A stretch of 64,000 nucleotides of DNA. It comes from Virgibacillus ihumii (lineage in GTDB: Bacteria; Bacillota; Bacilli; Bacillales; Amphibacillaceae). Each line of letters opens with the position of its first letter. The stretch's first letter is position 1. Shown here in pieces: positions 56,244-64,000 of this stretch. The notes beneath the pieces are model-generated. The model did not search any database. It was given only the letters and a program-made list of their open reading frames with translations, and was not told the origin of the DNA. The translations under genes and the position numbers were made by a program. The stretch is taken from contig NZ_CACVAN010000001.1 in NCBI RefSeq assembly GCF_902726655.1, positions 1,426,001 to 1,490,000 of the forward strand, written 5' to 3'.

Positions 56244-57518
56244 CTACCCCTTTCGCTTGTTGGAAGAAGGGAATCCGAGTTGTTCACGATACTTCATAAT
56301 CGTTCTGCGAGCTGCGGTAATTCCAAATTCCTTCTGCAGCCGATCCTTTATTTTCTGATCAGACAATGGCTTATTTTTACTTTCATGCTGAATAAGTTCA
56401 TGAATGATTTGCTTTATGACAAATGATGATGTCTGATTTCCGTCCTGTTGTCTGACTCCGGATTGCAAAAAGAATTTCAACGGCAGCACACCATGCTTTG
56501 TCTGTACATATTTATTGGTGATGGCACGGCTTACCGTTGATATATGCAAGTCAAGCTCGACTGCTATCTCTTTCAATGTCAATGGCTGCATCATAAACGG
56601 TCCATGCTCGAGATATAACTGCTGCTTCTCGACAATCTTGCTAATAACCCTTTCCAACGTGTCTGATCGATAGGAAATCGCTTTTTTCAACCAGTTCACC
56701 TGATTTAATTTTTCCTTCAGAAATGCTGCTGCTTCTTTTTCCTCCGTTTGAAAATTCACATATTCCTGATTCACCTCGATAACAGGGGAATTCCATTTAA
56801 AGAAAGAGATCTTCCAAGTACCTTCTTCTTCATAAATGGTTGCTTCCGGTATGATATAATCGGCTCTATTATCCGACAAAAGCTGACCCGGCCTGGGATG
56901 GCACAATTTTATCTGCTCGATGGCCTGAACCGCTTCTTCTTCCGTGGTCCCCAACGCGCTGCAAATTTCAGTGATATCCTCGCCTGCCACCAACTCCATA
57001 TACTCGTCCAGCAATTTATATGCAACACTGGTTGAATCATTCAGTTGCAGCAGAATACATTCCTTCAGGCTCCGCGCACCTATTCCTGCCGGTTCAAGTG
57101 CCTGGATATACCTCAAAGCCTCACTAGTTTCATCTATAGTCATACCGCATTGTTCAGCCCATAACGACAGATCAATATCAAGATATCCATCCTCATCCAG
57201 AGAATCAATACCAAATAAAACTGCATCTTTCAGATCTTCGGGTATTTCCAGCGTGTACAATTGACTTTTTAATTGTTCATACATTGTCAGTGTTTTGGCG
57301 TTCATTTCCCCAATGGATGTCTGTCCGGCATTGGAAGTTTGATAGTTATATATTTCATAGTCATAATTCACTTCTTCGATCAGAGGGTTTTCCTTGGAAA
57401 GCTGGCTGATATACTCAACCATTTCCAGTCCTGTATACTGAAGCAGATTAATCGACTGTAACAAGGACTGATTCATCTTCATCTTTAATGATTGTTCTAA
57501 ATTCAGCTTCTGCTTCAT
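56244..57518 (-). CDS. rpoN: RNA polymerase sigma-54 factor
   Basis: A 424-residue sigma-54 (SigL). The glutamine/leucine-rich region I starts the protein (LEQSLKMKMNQSLLQSINLL), an acidic linker follows, the core-binding region contains PAGIGARSLKECILLQL, a helix-turn-helix is at MQPLTLKEIAVELDLHIS, and the C-terminal RpoN box AARRTIMKYREQLGF is present. It directs transcription that needs bacterial enhancer-binding activators; none lies in this window. Located directly upstream of the glutaredoxin-like gene and cggR on the same strand. Confidence 0.96.
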   Translation of the reverse strand: MKQKLNLEQSLKMKMNQSLLQSINLLQYTGLEMVEYISQLSKENPLIEEVNYDYEIYNYQTSNAGQTSIGEMNAKTLTMYEQLKSQLYTLEIPEDLKDAVLFGIDSLDEDGYLDIDLSLWAEQCGMTIDETSEALRYIQALEPAGIGARSLKECILLQLNDSTSVAYKLLDEYMELVAGEDITEICSALGTTEEEAVQAIEQIKLCHPRPGQLLSDNRADYIIPEATIYEEEGTWKISFFKWNSPVIEVNQEYVNFQTEEKEAAAFLKEKLNQVNWLKKAISYRSDTLERVISKIVEKQQLYLEHGPFMMQPLTLKEIAVELDLHISTVSRAITNKYVQTKHGVLPLKFFLQSGVRQQDGNQTSSFVIKQIIHELIQHESKNKPLSDQKIKDRLQKEFGITAARRTIMKYREQLGFPSSNKRKG

Positions 57519-57681
57519 CCTGATCCCTCCATCCTCTTTCTATTTTGCCATATAATCCGGAAAAACTCATCCCATATATAAATGTTTTCATCATGCCGTC
57601 ATGTATTGATAAATATCACATTATTTTCCATCATGAGGGTATATAATAAAGGCAGTTCAGTTAAAAAATATTTTTAGATGT

Positions 57682-57713
57682 AAAAAAACGAAGCTCTTTA
57701 TGAACTTCGCTTT
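57682..57713 (-). terminator. Terminator after the small unknown gene
   Basis: AGCGAAG pairs with CTTCGTT on the minus strand followed by TTTTTT. Confidence 0.75.
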
Positions 57714-57725
57714 TATAATCCCATA

Positions 57726-57974
57726 TTATTTTTTAAACCGGTAGCCCACTCCCCATATTGTTTGAATATACTTAGGATTGGAGGCTTGGTAATATGCTTT
57801 TAGTAAAGATTTATTGTATTTAATATTCGGATTATTAATAAATTTCTTTATTGTTGCACATAAGTAATGCCAACCTTTATTTGAATAAGAAAAACCCAGC
57901 CAATCACAACACTTATTAACTTCGACTGTTACGATGGGTGAGTTGCTATTAAAAATGTTTTTTGGGTTAGCCAT
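57726..57974 (-). CDS. Small protein of unknown function
   Basis: An 82-residue protein, AT-rich, with its own AAGGGAA ribosome site eight bases before the ATG and a terminator after the stop. Visible features are TVEVNKCCDWLGFSYSNKG, then WHYLCATIKKFINNPNIKY. The last residues IQTIWGVGYRFKK look like the end of an OmpR-type winged helix (typically TVWGVGYRF), but the rest does not fit a response regulator. It may be a remnant or a fusion of unrelated pieces. I do not recognise the family. Confidence 0.55.
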   Translation of the reverse strand: MANPKNIFNSNSPIVTVEVNKCCDWLGFSYSNKGWHYLCATIKKFINNPNIKYNKSLLKAYYQASNPKYIQTIWGVGYRFKK

Positions 57975-58107
57975 AAAGTCATTCCCTTCCCAGAACTATT
58001 TATCAGATTAATTACTGCATTATATATCTCTGTTCCTGAAATTATTAATATAAATAAGTAATACCGTGCAATGAACCAATTAGACAAAGTTAATAACCTG
58101 CCAATAC

Positions 58108-58150
58108 AAAAACCCCCTTCCCGCTACCGTAAAGTAACGAAAAGAGGGCT
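58108..58150 (-). terminator. Terminator downstream of tRNA-Arg
   Basis: On the minus strand CCCTCTTTTCGTTAC pairs (with G-U pairs) with GTAGCGGGAAGGGGG and is followed by TTTTTG. Confidence 0.75.
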
Positions 58151-58246
58151 TGATGCGTCAAGTATATACAATTAAAAACCGTGGTTAAAACCGTGAGCTT
58201 TCCGAATGGCTTATTCATTTAAAAACCTTATTTTTAAATAAATTAA

Positions 58247-58320
58247 CGCGCCCAGAGGGATTCGAACCCCCGACTCCTGGTACCGGAAACCAGTGCTCTA
58301 TCCAGCTGAGCTATGGGCGC
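58247..58320 (-). tRNA. tRNA-Arg (anticodon CCG)
   Basis: The minus strand folds into a full cloverleaf: acceptor GCGCCCA with TGGGCGC, D-arm GCTC-AGCTGGATA-GAGC, anticodon arm CTGGT-TTCCGGT-ACCAG, T-arm GGGGG-TTCGAAT-CCCTC (one G-U). Anticodon CCG reads CGG arginine codons. The 3' CCA is not encoded (GTTAAT follows), so it must be added after transcription. Confidence 0.95.
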
Positions 58321-58526
58321 AAACAAAATCACACAATGAATATTATAACGTCACTTTTTCAGATAAACAAGCTTTTTATCAAAATATATTCCCCAAAATA
58401 TTATTTTCCAATTTTATTATTTTTGAGAAAAAAGAGAAAAACCCCAAAAATTATTTTAACAATGTATACTGTACATGAATTCAAAACAGTCAAATTATTT
58501 TTAATACAGCAAAAAGGAGGCTGCAA

Positions 58527-59525
58527 ATGGACAAGGATGAACCACTCCTTCAAGTAAAAAATCTGCATACACATTTCTTCACCAAGTCCGGTGTTGTTAA
58601 AGCTGTTGATGGTGTTAATTTTACCGTCAACCCCGGCGAAACACTCGGAATTGTAGGTGAATCCGGTTCAGGGAAAAGCATCACAGCATTGTCTATACTT
58701 GGTCTTATCCCTTCCCCGCCAGGAAAAATTGTGGATGGTGAAATAAATTTTAAAGGTGAAAACCTGTTCAACAAATCAACCAGGGAGATGCGCCAAATCC
58801 GCGGTAAAGAAATTGCTATGGTATTTCAGGATCCGATGACCTCACTGAATCCTGTCTTTACCGTTGAAAAACAAATGATTGAAACCATTCTGGCGCATGA
58901 AAAAATGAACAAGCGGCAAGCAAAAGATCGAGCCCTGGAACTATTGGAGCTTGTCGGCATCCCCGACCCTAAAAAACGGTTACGGAACTACCCGCATGAG
59001 TTCAGCGGCGGCATGAGACAGCGGGTTATGATTGCAATGGCATTATCATGCAACCCTTCCCTTTTAATTGCGGATGAACCTACAACAGCACTTGATGTGA
59101 CGATTCAGGCACAGATTCTTGATCTGTTCAAACGCATGCAAAAAGAACTCAACATGGCAGTTGTCATGATTACACATGACCTTGGTGTAGTTGCGGAGGT
59201 ATGTGACCGTGTCATGGTTATGTATTCCGGTAAACCTGCGGAATACGCAGAAACCAAGCACTTATTTGATTATGGGAAGCATCCGTATACTTTGGGACTG
59301 ATGAATTCAATACCGAAAATAACTGCTGAGAAACAGCAACTTGAGGCAATTGATGGAAATCCGCCGGACTTAAGGGCACTTCCCAAAGGATGCAGTTTTG
59401 CCCCGAGATGCAGGCATGCGATGGAAAGCTGTCTGACAATCGATCCTGATTTGCGGGAAGTCGAGGATGATCATTATGTTCGCTGTTTGCTTTACGAAGA
59501 TTCCAAAAAGGCGGTATCAACATGA
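58527..59525 (+). CDS. appD: Oligopeptide ABC transporter ATPase (AppD/OppD type)
   Basis: A 332-residue ABC ATPase, one of the two that drive peptide import. Walker [16 protein letters not shown] (near residue 40), signature [16 protein letters not shown] (near 155) and Walker [17 protein letters not shown] are followed by the oligopeptide C-terminal extension with [15 protein letters not shown], a cysteine cluster that binds iron-sulfur in this family. Strong AAAAAGGAGG site. The order D-F-A-B-C that follows is that of Bacillus subtilis app rather than opp or dpp. Confidence 0.92.
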   Translation: MDKDEPLLQVKNLHTHFFTKSGVVKAVDGVNFTVNPGETLGIVGESGSGKSITALSILGLIPSPPGKIVDGEINFKGENLFNKSTREMRQIRGKEIAMVFQDPMTSLNPVFTVEKQMIETILAHEKMNKRQAKDRALELLELVGIPDPKKRLRNYPHEFSGGMRQRVMIAMALSCNPSLLIADEPTTALDVTIQAQILDLFKRMQKELNMAVVMITHDLGVVAEVCDRVMVMYSGKPAEYAETKHLFDYGKHPYTLGLMNSIPKITAEKQQLEAIDGNPPDLRALPKGCSFAPRCRHAMESCLTIDPDLREVEDDHYVRCLLYEDSKKAVST

Positions 59526-60526
59526 GTACATTACTGGAAGTCAACAACATAAAAAAACATTTTCCATTAAAAAAGAAAAATCCCTTATCAAGAACGCAAC
59601 CCGTCTTAAAAGCTGTGGATGGTGTATCTTTTTCCATCCAATCCGGGGAAACCCTCGGACTTGTCGGAGAAAGCGGATGCGGTAAATCAACTGCCGGAAG
59701 AGTTATGCTGAAATTGTTGGAACCAACAGACGGCGAAATTTACTACAAAGGGGAAAATATCACCTCGTTTCGTGGTGAAAAACTGCGTAAACTGCGACGG
59801 GATATGCAGATTATTTTTCAGGATCCATACGCATCGTTAAATCCGCGTAAAACGATTGAGCAAACAATAACAGAACCGATGAAAATTTTCCAAATACCCA
59901 GGAAGGAACAGCAGAAAAAGCTGAATAGGCTGCTTGATGTTGTTGGACTCAGTTCCTATCACAAACAACGCTATCCACACGAATTCAGCGGTGGTCAGCG
60001 CCAAAGGATTGGGATTGCCAGATCCCTCGCGCTTGATCCGGAACTGGTCATTTGTGACGAGCCTGTCTCCGCACTGGACGTTTCCATTCAGGCTCAGGTC
60101 ATCAATTTGATGGAGGACCTGCAGGACGAATTCAACCTGACATATATTTTCATTGCGCATGACTTAAGTGTTGTTCACCATATCAGTGATCGCGTTGCCG
60201 TCATGTATCTCGGTGAACTCGCCGAAATCGGTAAAGTGGATGAGGTTTACCAAAATCCAAAACATCCATATACACAGGCATTATTATCAGCTGTTCCGGA
60301 GGCAAATCCTCATCGGGAAAAGAAACAAATTATATTGTCAGGTGACTTGCCTTCACCTGCAAATCCGCCTGAGGGCTGTAAATTCCATACACGCTGTCCA
60401 TTTGCTGAAGAAATTTGCCGGACACAGAAACCGGCGCTGAAACAAGTGTCTGAAAACGGGCAAATGGCCGCCTGTCACTTCGCTAAGGAGGTGATGGAAG
60501 AAAATACCGGCCAAACAACTACTTAA
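59522..60526 (+). CDS. appF: Oligopeptide ABC transporter ATPase (AppF/OppF type)
   Basis: A 334-residue ABC ATPase partnering AppD; it overlaps appD by four bases. Walker [16 protein letters not shown], signature [19 protein letters not shown], Walker [19 protein letters not shown] and the C-terminal cysteine motif [15 protein letters not shown] are all intact. It assembles with AppD under the AppB/AppC channel on the cytoplasmic side. Confidence 0.92.
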   Translation: MSTLLEVNNIKKHFPLKKKNPLSRTQPVLKAVDGVSFSIQSGETLGLVGESGCGKSTAGRVMLKLLEPTDGEIYYKGENITSFRGEKLRKLRRDMQIIFQDPYASLNPRKTIEQTITEPMKIFQIPRKEQQKKLNRLLDVVGLSSYHKQRYPHEFSGGQRQRIGIARSLALDPELVICDEPVSALDVSIQAQVINLMEDLQDEFNLTYIFIAHDLSVVHHISDRVAVMYLGELAEIGKVDEVYQNPKHPYTQALLSAVPEANPHREKKQIILSGDLPSPANPPEGCKFHTRCPFAEEICRTQKPALKQVSENGQMAACHFAKEVMEENTGQTTT

Positions 60527-60543
60527 CTGAAGGAGGATTTATT

Positions 60544-62178
60544 GTGAAAAATCGTAAGTTATTGTTTCTGTTATCTTTGCTTTTTACGGTAATGTTTGTT
60601 CTGGCTGCATGTACACAGGATGCCGGTACCGGATCCAGCAGCAGCGCTTCCGGTGACAGTGGATCATCCGCTGATGAATCCAACGATGAAAAAACACTTG
60701 TCTTTGGTCGTGGTGCCGATTCCATTCAATTGGACCCATCTAAAGTTACCGACGGCGAATCAATCTATGTCACCAACCAGATTTATGATCCGCTTGTAAG
60801 ATATAAAGTGGAAGGAACCGAAGTTCAGCCTGCCCTGGCGACAGAATGGAAAGTCAGCAAGGATGGACTCGTCTGGACATTCCAGCTTCGTGAAGGTGTC
60901 AAATTCCATGATGGAACAGATTTCACAGCAAAAGATGTCGTGTTCAATTTTGAGCGCTGGGCATCGTCAGGGGAATATATTTACTACGGCTACATGTTCG
61001 GTGCAACCAAAGATGACCTTGGAGGAATTATTGAAAAAGTCGAAGCAACCGATAAATACGAAATAAAAATCACTCTCTCAGAACCTAACGCACCATTCCT
61101 TCAGACACTAGCAATGCCGCCATTTGGTATTGCAAGTCCGGACGCCATTAAAAAACATGGTGAAAATTACTTTAAAAATCCGGTTGGAACAGGTCCGTTT
61201 GTATTTCAAGAGTGGATTCCGGATGACACGATTACCTTAACAAAAAATGAGGACTATTTTGGTAAAGTAGCCAACGTGGATAAGGTGATTTTCCGGACCA
61301 TCCCGGATAATGGAGCACGATTCCTGGAGTTGCAGGCAGGCTCAATTGATCTGATGACCGGTCTGAATCCGCAGGACATTGAAACAGCGGAAAATGATGA
61401 AAACCTGAAAATTATCCGCAGACCTTCCATGAATATAAGCTACATGGCGATGAATACGAGCAAAAAAGGACCAATGTCCAGCAAGAAAGTACGTCAGGCT
61501 ATTAACTGGGCGATCGACAAGGAAGAATTGATGACTTTATTTGAAGGCATTGGAAAGCCGGCTAAAAATCCAATTCCGCCTTCACTTTGGGGTTACAATG
61601 ATGAAATTGAAGATTACGGCTATGATGTCGAAAAAGCAAAGACACTGCTAGCTGAAGCAGGCTATCCGGATGGTTTTGACACTTCTTTGCACATCATGGC
61701 AAATCCGAGACCATATTTACCACAGCCGAAACTGACTGCACAAGCAATTCAGCAGATGCTTAAAAAAGTGAACATTAATGTTGAAATTATTGAAAGTGAC
61801 TGGGATACACACCTGGCACTGACCGAAGACGGCAAACATGATATGGCATTCTTAGGCTGGACCGGTGATAATGGTGATCCTGATAATTTCCTGTATGTAT
61901 TACTTGATAAAGACAATGCGAAAAAAGGCTCTGCAGGAAATATTGCTTTCTATAAAAATGATGAAGTTCATGACTTGTTAAAAGCTGCTCAAACCGAAAT
62001 GAACCAGGAGAAACGGATTGAGTACTACATGAAGGCACAGGAAATCATTCATGAAGATGCACCATGGTTCCCGATTGCACATACGACACCACCGCTTGCA
62101 GCAAGCAAGAAAGTTGTCAATTATACACCACACCCTACCGGAAGTGAGCCATTTAATCTTTTGGATATTAAGAAGTAA
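60544..62178 (+). CDS. appA: Oligopeptide-binding lipoprotein (AppA/OppA type)
   Basis: A 544-residue family 5 extracellular solute-binding protein. The lipobox VLAACTQD places the lipidated cysteine near residue 22, followed by a Ser/Gly-rich linker. Domain landmarks are LATEWKVSKDGLVWTFQLRE, VKFHDGTDFTAKDVVFNFER, NPVGTGPFVFQEW and VRQAINWAIDKEEL. It captures peptides outside the membrane for the permease. It starts with GTG/ATG after AAGGAGG (the frame given begins GTGAAAAATCG). Confidence 0.92.
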   Translation: MKNRKLLFLLSLLFTVMFVLAACTQDAGTGSSSSASGDSGSSADESNDEKTLVFGRGADSIQLDPSKVTDGESIYVTNQIYDPLVRYKVEGTEVQPALATEWKVSKDGLVWTFQLREGVKFHDGTDFTAKDVVFNFERWASSGEYIYYGYMFGATKDDLGGIIEKVEATDKYEIKITLSEPNAPFLQTLAMPPFGIASPDAIKKHGENYFKNPVGTGPFVFQEWIPDDTITLTKNEDYFGKVANVDKVIFRTIPDNGARFLELQAGSIDLMTGLNPQDIETAENDENLKIIRRPSMNISYMAMNTSKKGPMSSKKVRQAINWAIDKEELMTLFEGIGKPAKNPIPPSLWGYNDEIEDYGYDVEKAKTLLAEAGYPDGFDTSLHIMANPRPYLPQPKLTAQAIQQMLKKVNINVEIIESDWDTHLALTEDGKHDMAFLGWTGDNGDPDNFLYVLLDKDNAKKGSAGNIAFYKNDEVHDLLKAAQTEMNQEKRIEYYMKAQEIIHEDAPWFPIAHTTPPLAASKKVVNYTPHPTGSEPFNLLDIKK

Positions 62179-62259
62179 AAATAATACCGGGGGCTGACTT
62201 GATACAGCAGTTCCCGGTAATCACTCCATTTTTGTACATATAAGACGGGAGGTATACTG

Positions 62260-63264
62260 ATGCTCCAATACATTGTAAAACGAATATTCATGCTTATTCC
62301 CGTGCTGCTCGGTGTCTCCATCCTTACCTTTTCCCTGATTCATCTTATCCCCGGTGATCCGGCTAAAAGTATGCTTGGCAATAAAGCAACCGAAGCACAA
62401 CTGGAAGCACTCAGAGCGGAACTGGGATTGAATGACCCTTACGTTGTACAATATGGCCGATTTTTAGGCGATATTTTACAGGGGGATCTCGGTCAGTCCA
62501 TACAATCAAAAGAAGATATCGCCATTCAATTAATGCACAAATTGCCAGCTACAATTGAACTGACCATCTTCGCGATGATTCTTGCGGTAGTTGTAGGTGT
62601 GACAGCCGGAGTAATTGCGGCAGTCAAACAATATTCATGGTTTGACAATCTGAGTATGACGGGAGCCCTATTTGGTGTTTCGATGCCGATTTTCTGGCTG
62701 GGTCTGATGATGATTTTATTTTTTTCCGTTCAGCTTCAGCTTATGCCGCCATCCGGAAGATTATCTTCTGGTATAGAACTGAATACCATTACAAACTTCT
62801 TTTTGCTGGACAGCATTTTAACCTGGAACTGGGTTGCCTTTAAAGATGCCTTCTTCCATCTGCTGATGCCAGGAATTGCACTTGGAACTATTCCGATGGC
62901 CATCATTGCGCGTATGACGCGGTCAAGCATGCTGGAAGTAATGAAACAGGATTATATCCGGACAGCAGATGCAAAAGGGTTGAAAAAACATTTAATTATT
63001 TTTCAGCATGCCTTAAAAAACGCCTTTCTGCCTGTTCTAACCGTCATCGGCCTGCAATTTGGCCTATTGCTTGGCGGTGCCGTACTGACTGAGACCATCT
63101 TTTCATGGCCTGGTGTCGGGCGCTATGTGTATCTGGCCGTTTTGGGCCGTGACTTTACCGTCGTTCAGAGCACTATTTTAGTAATTGCAACGATTTTTGT
63201 ATTAGTGAATCTGATCACCGATCTGCTTTACAAATATTTTGATCCGAGAATCAGCTATGATTGA
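62260..63264 (+). CDS. appB: Oligopeptide ABC transporter permease (AppB type)
   Basis: A 334-residue permease with six helices. The N-terminal pattern IVKRIFMLIPVLLGVSILTF and HLIPGDPAKSMLG is typical, and the EAA loop DYIRTADAKGLKKHLIIFQH contacts the ATPases; GGAVLTETIFSWPGVGRY ends the core. It forms one half of the channel with AppC. GACGGGAGG site. Confidence 0.93.
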   Translation: MLQYIVKRIFMLIPVLLGVSILTFSLIHLIPGDPAKSMLGNKATEAQLEALRAELGLNDPYVVQYGRFLGDILQGDLGQSIQSKEDIAIQLMHKLPATIELTIFAMILAVVVGVTAGVIAAVKQYSWFDNLSMTGALFGVSMPIFWLGLMMILFFSVQLQLMPPSGRLSSGIELNTITNFFLLDSILTWNWVAFKDAFFHLLMPGIALGTIPMAIIARMTRSSMLEVMKQDYIRTADAKGLKKHLIIFQHALKNAFLPVLTVIGLQFGLLLGGAVLTETIFSWPGVGRYVYLAVLGRDFTVVQSTILVIATIFVLVNLITDLLYKYFDPRISYD

Positions 63265-63290
63265 TACTTTAATGAAAGGATGTGCTTTCA

Positions 63291-64000
63291 ATGGAATTGC
63301 AGCCAAACTCTGTCCGGGATACCGATGCAGTACCTGCCGATGAACTTGTGCAGCAAAAGAAAAGCAGCCTATGGAAAGACGTTTTTTTCCGGCTCATAAA
63401 AAGTAAAACATCACTAATCGGGCTGTGTATCATCCTTCTTTTAATTGTAACTGCTATTTTTGCACCTTTAATCGCGACACACAGCCCAACGTCCTATGAA
63501 TCCATTACCGATCGCTATCAGCCGCCATCTGCTGAGCATTTCCTGGGGACAGATGCACTCGGCAGGGATATTTTCAGCAGAATCGTATACGGTACACGCA
63601 TTTCCATCCAGATTGGCGTGTTTACCGTAGCTATTTCGATGATCATCGGTGTACTTCTTGGCGGAATTGCCGGTTATTTCGGAAAATGGATTGATCAGAT
63701 TATCATGCGTCTCGTTGATATCCTAATGGCTTTTCCAAGTATCCTCTTGGCAATTGCACTCGTTGCCGTCTTGGGACCAAGCCTCCAGAATGCGATGATT
63801 GCCGTCGGGATTGTTGGAATCCCGCAATTTGCAAGAATTGTCCGGTCAGCGGTTCTGTCGGTCAAAGAAACCGAATACATTGAGGCCGCCAAAGCAATCG
63901 GTGCAAAAAATGGCCGGGTACTGATGCAGCATGTGCTGCCTAATTGTCTGGCACCGATTATTGTCCAGGCTACCCTGAGTGTAGGTACAGCAATACTTGA
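63291..64000 (+). CDS. appC: Oligopeptide ABC transporter permease (AppC type), partial
   Basis: The start and about 236 codons are in the window; the gene runs off the right edge. The N-terminal cytosolic tail is followed by helix SLIGLCIILLLIVTAIFAPL, then the signature HFLGTDALGRDIFSRIVYG, VDILMAFPSILLAIALVAVL and the EAA loop EYIEAAKAIGAKNGRVLMQH. It pairs with AppB. The ATG follows GAAAGGATG. Operon order D-F-A-B-C is complete with this gene. Confidence 0.92.
   Translation, partial: MELQPNSVRDTDAVPADELVQQKKSSLWKDVFFRLIKSKTSLIGLCIILLLIVTAIFAPLIATHSPTSYESITDRYQPPSAEHFLGTDALGRDIFSRIVYGTRISIQIGVFTVAISMIIGVLLGGIAGYFGKWIDQIIMRLVDILMAFPSILLAIALVAVLGPSLQNAMIAVGIVGIPQFARIVRSAVLSVKETEYIEAAKAIGAKNGRVLMQHVLPNCLAPIIVQATLSVGTAIL

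Noticed and set aside
58321..58526. T-box leader before the app operon
   Set aside because: The spacer is AT-rich and lacks the conserved T-box bulge and specifier stem; the nearby tRNA-Arg points the other way.

Overview
The window is chromosome of a Gram-positive, endospore-forming member of the Bacillaceae. Gene order and protein sequences resemble Bacillus subtilis, and the flavour suggests a halotolerant genus such as Virgibacillus, Oceanobacillus or Lentibacillus; this genus-level guess is inference. Supporting signs are the metN-yusEF-gcvH-yusI-fadE-fadA-fadN order, the secG-yvaK-rnr-smpB-ssrA order, the cggR-gap-pgk-tpiA-gpmI-eno glycolytic cluster, a LiaIHFSR envelope-stress system, an appDFABC-type peptide transporter, strong AGGAGG-type ribosome sites, and FadR, Zur and CggR operators of the Bacillus type.

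Layout. 1-7.75 kb: start of metN under a SAM-I riboswitch, then small thiol/Toprim genes, gcvH, an Spx/ArsC-like protein and the fatty-acid beta-oxidation genes under a FadR box. 7.9-10.8 kb: a YitT membrane protein, then a 20-bp tandem-repeat array split by an IS256-family element. 10.8-14.1 kb: Zur-controlled znuACB-zur operon ending in a truncated crcB. 14.3-19.4 kb: BCCT transporter, DUF389 membrane protein, SH3/L,D-transpeptidase-like protein, VLRF1-like protein. 19.5-20.6 kb: guanidinium exporter pair (YkkC/YkkD type) behind a guanidine-I riboswitch, with a second 20-bp repeat array between riboswitch and genes. 20.7-26.7 kb: YitT, CwlO-like NlpC/P60 hydrolase, CorA, isocitrate lyase, a 31-residue zinc-ribbon protein, FUSC/ArAE transporter. 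26.8-30.4 kb: lia operon. 30.5-36.3 kb: LLM oxidoreductase, DUF1836, hemolysin III, MarR-MFS pair, M42 peptidase, YjbQ. 36.4-39.3 kb: decayed sleL/yaaH spore lysin, free-standing LAGLIDADG endonuclease, a tmRNA gene split in its T-loop by a 271-nt group I intron, smpB. 39.4-48.3 kb: ZIP transporter, rnr, esterase, secG, lysophospholipase-like hydrolase, ptsI without ptsH, nitroreductase, nucleoside hydrolase. 48.4-57.5 kb: a third, perfectly homogeneous 20-bp array, then the glycolytic operon, CggR, a glutaredoxin-like protein and sigma-54. 57.7-64 kb: small unknown gene, tRNA-Arg(CCG), app-type oligopeptide ABC operon running off the right edge.

The most unusual features are the intron-split tmRNA gene with a separate homing-endonuclease gene beside it, and a family of intergenic 20-bp tandem repeats that recurs at three unlinked loci with a shared consensus and a small inverted repeat in each unit. 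One copy lies in the 5' leader of a riboswitch-controlled operon and another was hit by an insertion sequence. Two more intergenic spacers carry degenerate 21-bp arrays. All positions were read by eye; no alignment, folding or database search was run.
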